Shown: in pieces, positions 60,948 through 64,000 of the stretch
Layout of the letters: each line of letters opens with the position of its first letter
Position numbering within the stretch: position 1 is the stretch's first letter
Assembly: GCA_951812725.1 (NCBI GenBank)
Contig: OX638330.1
Location: 4,753,405 to 4,817,404 of the forward strand
Direction of reading: 5' to 3'
DNA length: 64,000 nt
Source of the DNA: an uncultured Caldilineaceae bacterium
GTDB lineage: Bacteria; Chloroflexota; Anaerolineae; Caldilineales; Caldilineaceae
Notes under the pieces: generated by a model
The model's input: only the letters and a program-made list of their open reading frames with translations
What the model was told of the DNA's origin: nothing
Databases searched by the model: none
Translations under genes and position numbers: made by a program

Positions 60948-62699
60948 TTAACCTTCCAGGAGGCCGCCGTCGACCCCATCGTCGGACGTTTGGCGGCGGG
61001 CGAGCTCTGTCGCTGCAACTGTTGCCGGCTCTCGTGAAATCTCGCCGACGATTCGGTCCATTCCGACTGCACGGCTGCCTTTGACGAGCAACAGATCCTG
61101 CGGCTGAGCCAACTCCTTCAGAAGCAGTACAGCCGTCTCGAAATCGTCGGTTGCGTACACAGCTTGTGAGGCCAGGCCTGCCCTTCGGGCCTCATCGGCG
61201 ATAATCCGACCCAGGCCGCCGACTGTAACCAGCAGGTCGGATACGCCCGCGGCATGGGCGCCCACCTGTTTGTGTCCCTCTGTCGTGAAGGCGCCCAACT
61301 CTCGCATATCGCCGAGAATCGCGATGCGGCGGCCGCCGCGGTGTTTCCGGGACTGTCCGTTGACGGACTGGGACGTCCGTTTCGCTGCCCCTGGCGCTAT
61401 ATCCGGGCCCTTGACGGCGGGCGAACAGTCCGCGCCCGCCTGGCCGCGGGTGAACAGGTCGTTCAGCAGATTGAGAGCGGCAAGAGTGCTGATAGGGCTG
61501 GCGTTGTATGTGTCGTCGATGACGGTGCTGCCGTTGATGCCCGGTTTCACCACAAGCCGCAACTGACCCGGCGCCTGCTGCAGGCCGGTGACAATCTCTT
61601 GCCAGGTCAGATCGTTGACAATCCCGACGGCAGCCGCGCCCAGGGCCGTATACACGGCATGTGTGCCCAGAAGCGGCACGCTCAGGCGCTGGCTGTGGAT
61701 GCGGCCGTTTTGCTGCCGGTGATGGAAACGGAAGCGGATGCCTTCCATGCCCAGGCTTTCGATCTCGTCGGCCCACAGATCCGCTTCAGCGCTGAGGCCA
61801 TAGAAAAAAGGCCGGGCAGCGGTGACCGCCGCCATAGCCCGAACGCGTGCGTCGTCGCGGTTCAGAATGGCTACGCCCCCGTTCTGCGCGTTGGGCAGGG
61901 CCTCCACGAGCTCGGCCTTGGCTTGTGCGATCCGGTCTATCGTGCCCAGCCGCTCCAAATGGGTCGGGCCGACATTCGTCACAACGCCAACCTGTGGCCG
62001 CGCCAGGCTGCAGAGCAGGCGGATTTCGCCCAGGTCGTACATCCCCATCTCCAACACTGTGCGCTCGTGGCTCGTGTGCAACCCCAGGAGAGCCAGCGGC
62101 AACCCCTGTTCGCTGTTGAGATTACCGGTGTTGTGATGGGTGCGGTAGCGTTGGGCGAGAACCGAAGCAGCCAGCTCTTTTGTGCTGGTCTTGCCTACGC
62201 TGCCGGTCACGCCGATCACCCGCAGATCCGGTCGGGTGCGATGCAGCCGTTGAAAGATGCCTGCGGCCTGTAGAGCCGTATTGGCGTCGGGTACGATGTA
62301 GGCAATGGCGCGGCCGGGTTCGAACTGCGCAGGATGAAGACAGAGCCGCGGCCGCGCGCGGTTCGGCTGGTCGCTCTCTTCTTTCTTTTCTTTGCCCTCT
62401 CCAAGTCCGCCGCGGCAGTCGACCAGCAGCGCATCGGTTGCGCGCAACTGGTCAAGGCCCCGCTCTTCGCAGATGACTGCATCAGCGCCGCCGGTCAGCG
62501 CCTGGCCGATGAATCTGTGGCCGTCTGTGCGCGCGCCGCTGAAGGCAATAAACAGAGACCCTGCTTCGACATCGCGGCTGTCCAGTACCGCATTGCTGAT
62601 GGGCCGGGGCGACAACGCTTGCGGCGGCGGGGACCCCGTCAGCGCCTGCCAGAGTGTATGTTGGGTGATAAAAGTCTCTACGTTTGGTCGGTCTGCCAC
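60948..62699 (-). CDS. murF: UDP-MurNAc-tripeptide--D-Ala-D-Ala ligase
   Basis: 583 residues from the GTG at 62699 (AAAGGA upstream). The longer frame to 62822 would overlap the PBP gene. SNAVLDSRDVEAGSLFIAFSG is the N-terminal domain. VIGVTGSVGKTSTKELAA is the ATP loop. LEMGMYDLGEIRLL, VVTNVGPTHLERLG and VIDDTYNASPISTLAAL follow. Two extra loops, one rich in Lys/Glu (near 105-120) and one near 400-430, make it longer than the usual 450-480. It completes the pentapeptide. Confidence 0.95.
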   Translation of the reverse strand: MADRPNVETFITQHTLWQALTGSPPPQALSPRPISNAVLDSRDVEAGSLFIAFSGARTDGHRFIGQALTGGADAVICEERGLDQLRATDALLVDCRGGLGEGKEKKEESDQPNRARPRLCLHPAQFEPGRAIAYIVPDANTALQAAGIFQRLHRTRPDLRVIGVTGSVGKTSTKELAASVLAQRYRTHHNTGNLNSEQGLPLALLGLHTSHERTVLEMGMYDLGEIRLLCSLARPQVGVVTNVGPTHLERLGTIDRIAQAKAELVEALPNAQNGGVAILNRDDARVRAMAAVTAARPFFYGLSAEADLWADEIESLGMEGIRFRFHHRQQNGRIHSQRLSVPLLGTHAVYTALGAAAVGIVNDLTWQEIVTGLQQAPGQLRLVVKPGINGSTVIDDTYNASPISTLAALNLLNDLFTRGQAGADCSPAVKGPDIAPGAAKRTSQSVNGQSRKHRGGRRIAILGDMRELGAFTTEGHKQVGAHAAGVSDLLVTVGGLGRIIADEARRAGLASQAVYATDDFETAVLLLKELAQPQDLLLVKGSRAVGMDRIVGEISREPATVAATELARRQTSDDGVDGGLLEG

Positions 62700-62764
62700 C
62701 GATTCAGATTCCTTTGAACAGCGGTGGCTCGTCGCTGAACCAGCCACCGGCAACCAACTGTGAT

Positions 62765-64000
62765 TCACTGACTGGAAGGCTCTGCAACCGGCCCAGAGGC
62801 CGACGCCTGCGTCTCTCCGCACTGGGCGGCGGACAAACAGAAAATGCTCTGACTTTCATCCGACTGCCGGACAGCATCCGGCGGGATATTCAGATGCTCG
62901 AACAGGCGGTGGGCGATGCGGCTGAAGATCGGCGTCGCTGTATAGGCTGCCCAGCGGCTGATGCCCGGGTCCGGCCGGTCCAGCTTCACCATTACGACAA
63001 ACTGCGGGTCTTCGGCCGGCGCAAACCCGATAAAGCTGGCGATCGTCTCGTCCTGAATGTAGCCCTCTTCCGTGGCGATCTCTGCGGTACCGCTCTTACC
63101 GGCAATCCTATAGCCGGATACCTGGCCCATCTGGTTCCCATTATTAACGACATGCACCATCATCTCTTTCATCCGAATTGCCGTTTCCGGGCTGATAACC
63201 TGATAGACCATTGTCGGCTGGGTCACCATTGCGTAGTCGTTGGCAATCCGGCTCTGCACAATGTGCGGCCGCATCAGCTTGCCGCCGTTGGCGATGGCGG
63301 CCACTGCGCTGATCATCTGAATGGGGGTAACCGCAATGCCCTGGCCAAAGCTGTTGGTGGCCAGGTCGGATACGCCCCAGTTCGGGGCTTCGGTATTTCT
63401 GACCTGGCCGGACGCTTCACCGCTCAGGTCGACTTTTGTTTCAGTGCCAAATCCGAAACGGGTGACATAGTCGTAGAAAATCTCGGCGCCGACCTTCTGC
63501 GCGATCTGAACGGTAATCACATTATTGGAATGGGCCACGGCGTCAGCGACCGACAGTTCGCCGACAGCCTTGCGGTCACTATTTTGAATCGTGTGGCCTT
63601 CCACGGAGATTGCGCCGGTATCGACGAAAACGCTCGACTCCTCGACTGCGTCGATGTCAAGGGCGGCTGCGACCGTGATCAGTTTGAATACCGACCCCGG
63701 TTCAAATTGGGCGCTGATGGCTACATTCGTGAATGTGCTGGGGTCCCCTTCCTCGAAGCTGTTGCCGTCGAAAGTCGGCCAGTTGGCCATCCCCAGAATC
63801 GCGCCCGTTTTTGGGTCCATGACAATGACCGTGCCTGACTCGGCCCGGTAGAGGTTGACCCCTACGCGCAGCTCCTCTTCGATGATATGCTGGACGGTGC
63901 GGTCAATGGTCAACACCAGGCCCTTGCCATCGCCGCTGGGCAGAAAGCGCAGGATGTTATCGTCAAGCTCTGCGCGGGGCAGTTGACGTCCCGGCGGAAG
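62765..64000 (-). CDS. Class B penicillin-binding protein (FtsI/PBP2-like), 5' truncated by the window
   Basis: The frame is open to the window edge; the GTG at 63916 is internal (LVLTIDRTVQHIIEEEL is mid-protein). Seen: EPGSVFKLITVAAAL (SxxK, catalytic Ser), VAHSNNVITVQIAQ (SxN) and GYRIAGKSGTAEIAT (KTG-type). The C-terminal ~410 residues are the transpeptidase domain, which cross-links wall peptides. Its position before murF and its SEDS partner ftsW in the same cluster make FtsI the likely role. Confidence 0.93.
   Translation of the reverse strand, partial: LPPGRQLPRAELDDNILRFLPSGDGKGLVLTIDRTVQHIIEEELRVGVNLYRAESGTVIVMDPKTGAILGMANWPTFDGNSFEEGDPSTFTNVAISAQFEPGSVFKLITVAAALDIDAVEESSVFVDTGAISVEGHTIQNSDRKAVGELSVADAVAHSNNVITVQIAQKVGAEIFYDYVTRFGFGTETKVDLSGEASGQVRNTEAPNWGVSDLATNSFGQGIAVTPIQMISAVAAIANGGKLMRPHIVQSRIANDYAMVTQPTMVYQVISPETAIRMKEMMVHVVNNGNQMGQVSGYRIAGKSGTAEIATEEGYIQDETIASFIGFAPAEDPQFVVMVKLDRPDPGISRWAAYTATPIFSRIAHRLFEHLNIPPDAVRQSDESQSIFCLSAAQCGETQASASGPVAEPSSQ

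Overview
The window looks like a chromosomal piece of a GC-rich bacterium, most likely a Chloroflexota member (Caldilineae/Anaerolineae-like, of the kind often seen in marine or sponge metagenomes). This assignment is an inference. It rests on an NMT1-like ABC riboflavin transporter under an FMN riboswitch, a B12-dependent class II ribonucleotide reductase beside nrdR, an RqcH/NFACT protein, a PA14 + golvesin-like surface protein and the gene order of the division/cell-wall cluster. No rRNA, tRNA or CRISPR array was seen.

Bases 1-31,000 are an accessory sugar-metabolism region, read mostly on the + strand. It holds an alpha/beta hydrolase cut by the window edge, two paralogous MFS transporters flanking a GH32-like glycosidase, a Cys-type sulfatase, a class III aminotransferase, a VapBC-type module, two Gfo/Idh/MocA oxidoreductases, an L-rhamnose mutarotase with a lactonase-like amidohydrolase, xylose isomerase, xylulokinase, a third MFS transporter, an ABC exporter, a family 5 uracil-DNA glycosylase, an AraD1-type FAH protein, a large PA14 protein, RqcH, a TIM-barrel epimerase and an anaerobic sulfatase-maturating enzyme that could activate the sulfatase. 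Its gaps carry six copies of a strongly structured GC-rich repeat. Two of these copies sit inside a larger MITE-like element with terminal inverted repeats.

Bases 32,000-38,400 hold rpsF and rpsR, with S18 carrying a ~125-residue acidic extension, then a membrane-anchored parvulin with an inserted EF-hand loop. Convergent to these is a three-gene ABC transporter (ribX, ribY and an ATPase) preceded by a complete FMN riboswitch and two terminator-like hairpins.

Bases 38,700-45,600 hold greA-lysS, a methyltransferase, nrdJ and nrdR. The promoters of nrdJ and nrdR are visible and are overlapped by palindromes.

Bases 45,800-64,000 are a dcw cluster on the minus strand, in transcription order: ftsI-type PBP (partial), murF, mraY, murD, ftsW, murG, two CvpA-like membrane genes, murC, a P-loop kinase, murB, ddl, ftsQ, ftsA and ftsZ. 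murE is not at its usual place. ftsA and ftsZ are separated by a 638-base gap with a paired 32-base repeat. murB's start codon lies in the last unit of a five-unit 14-base tandem array.
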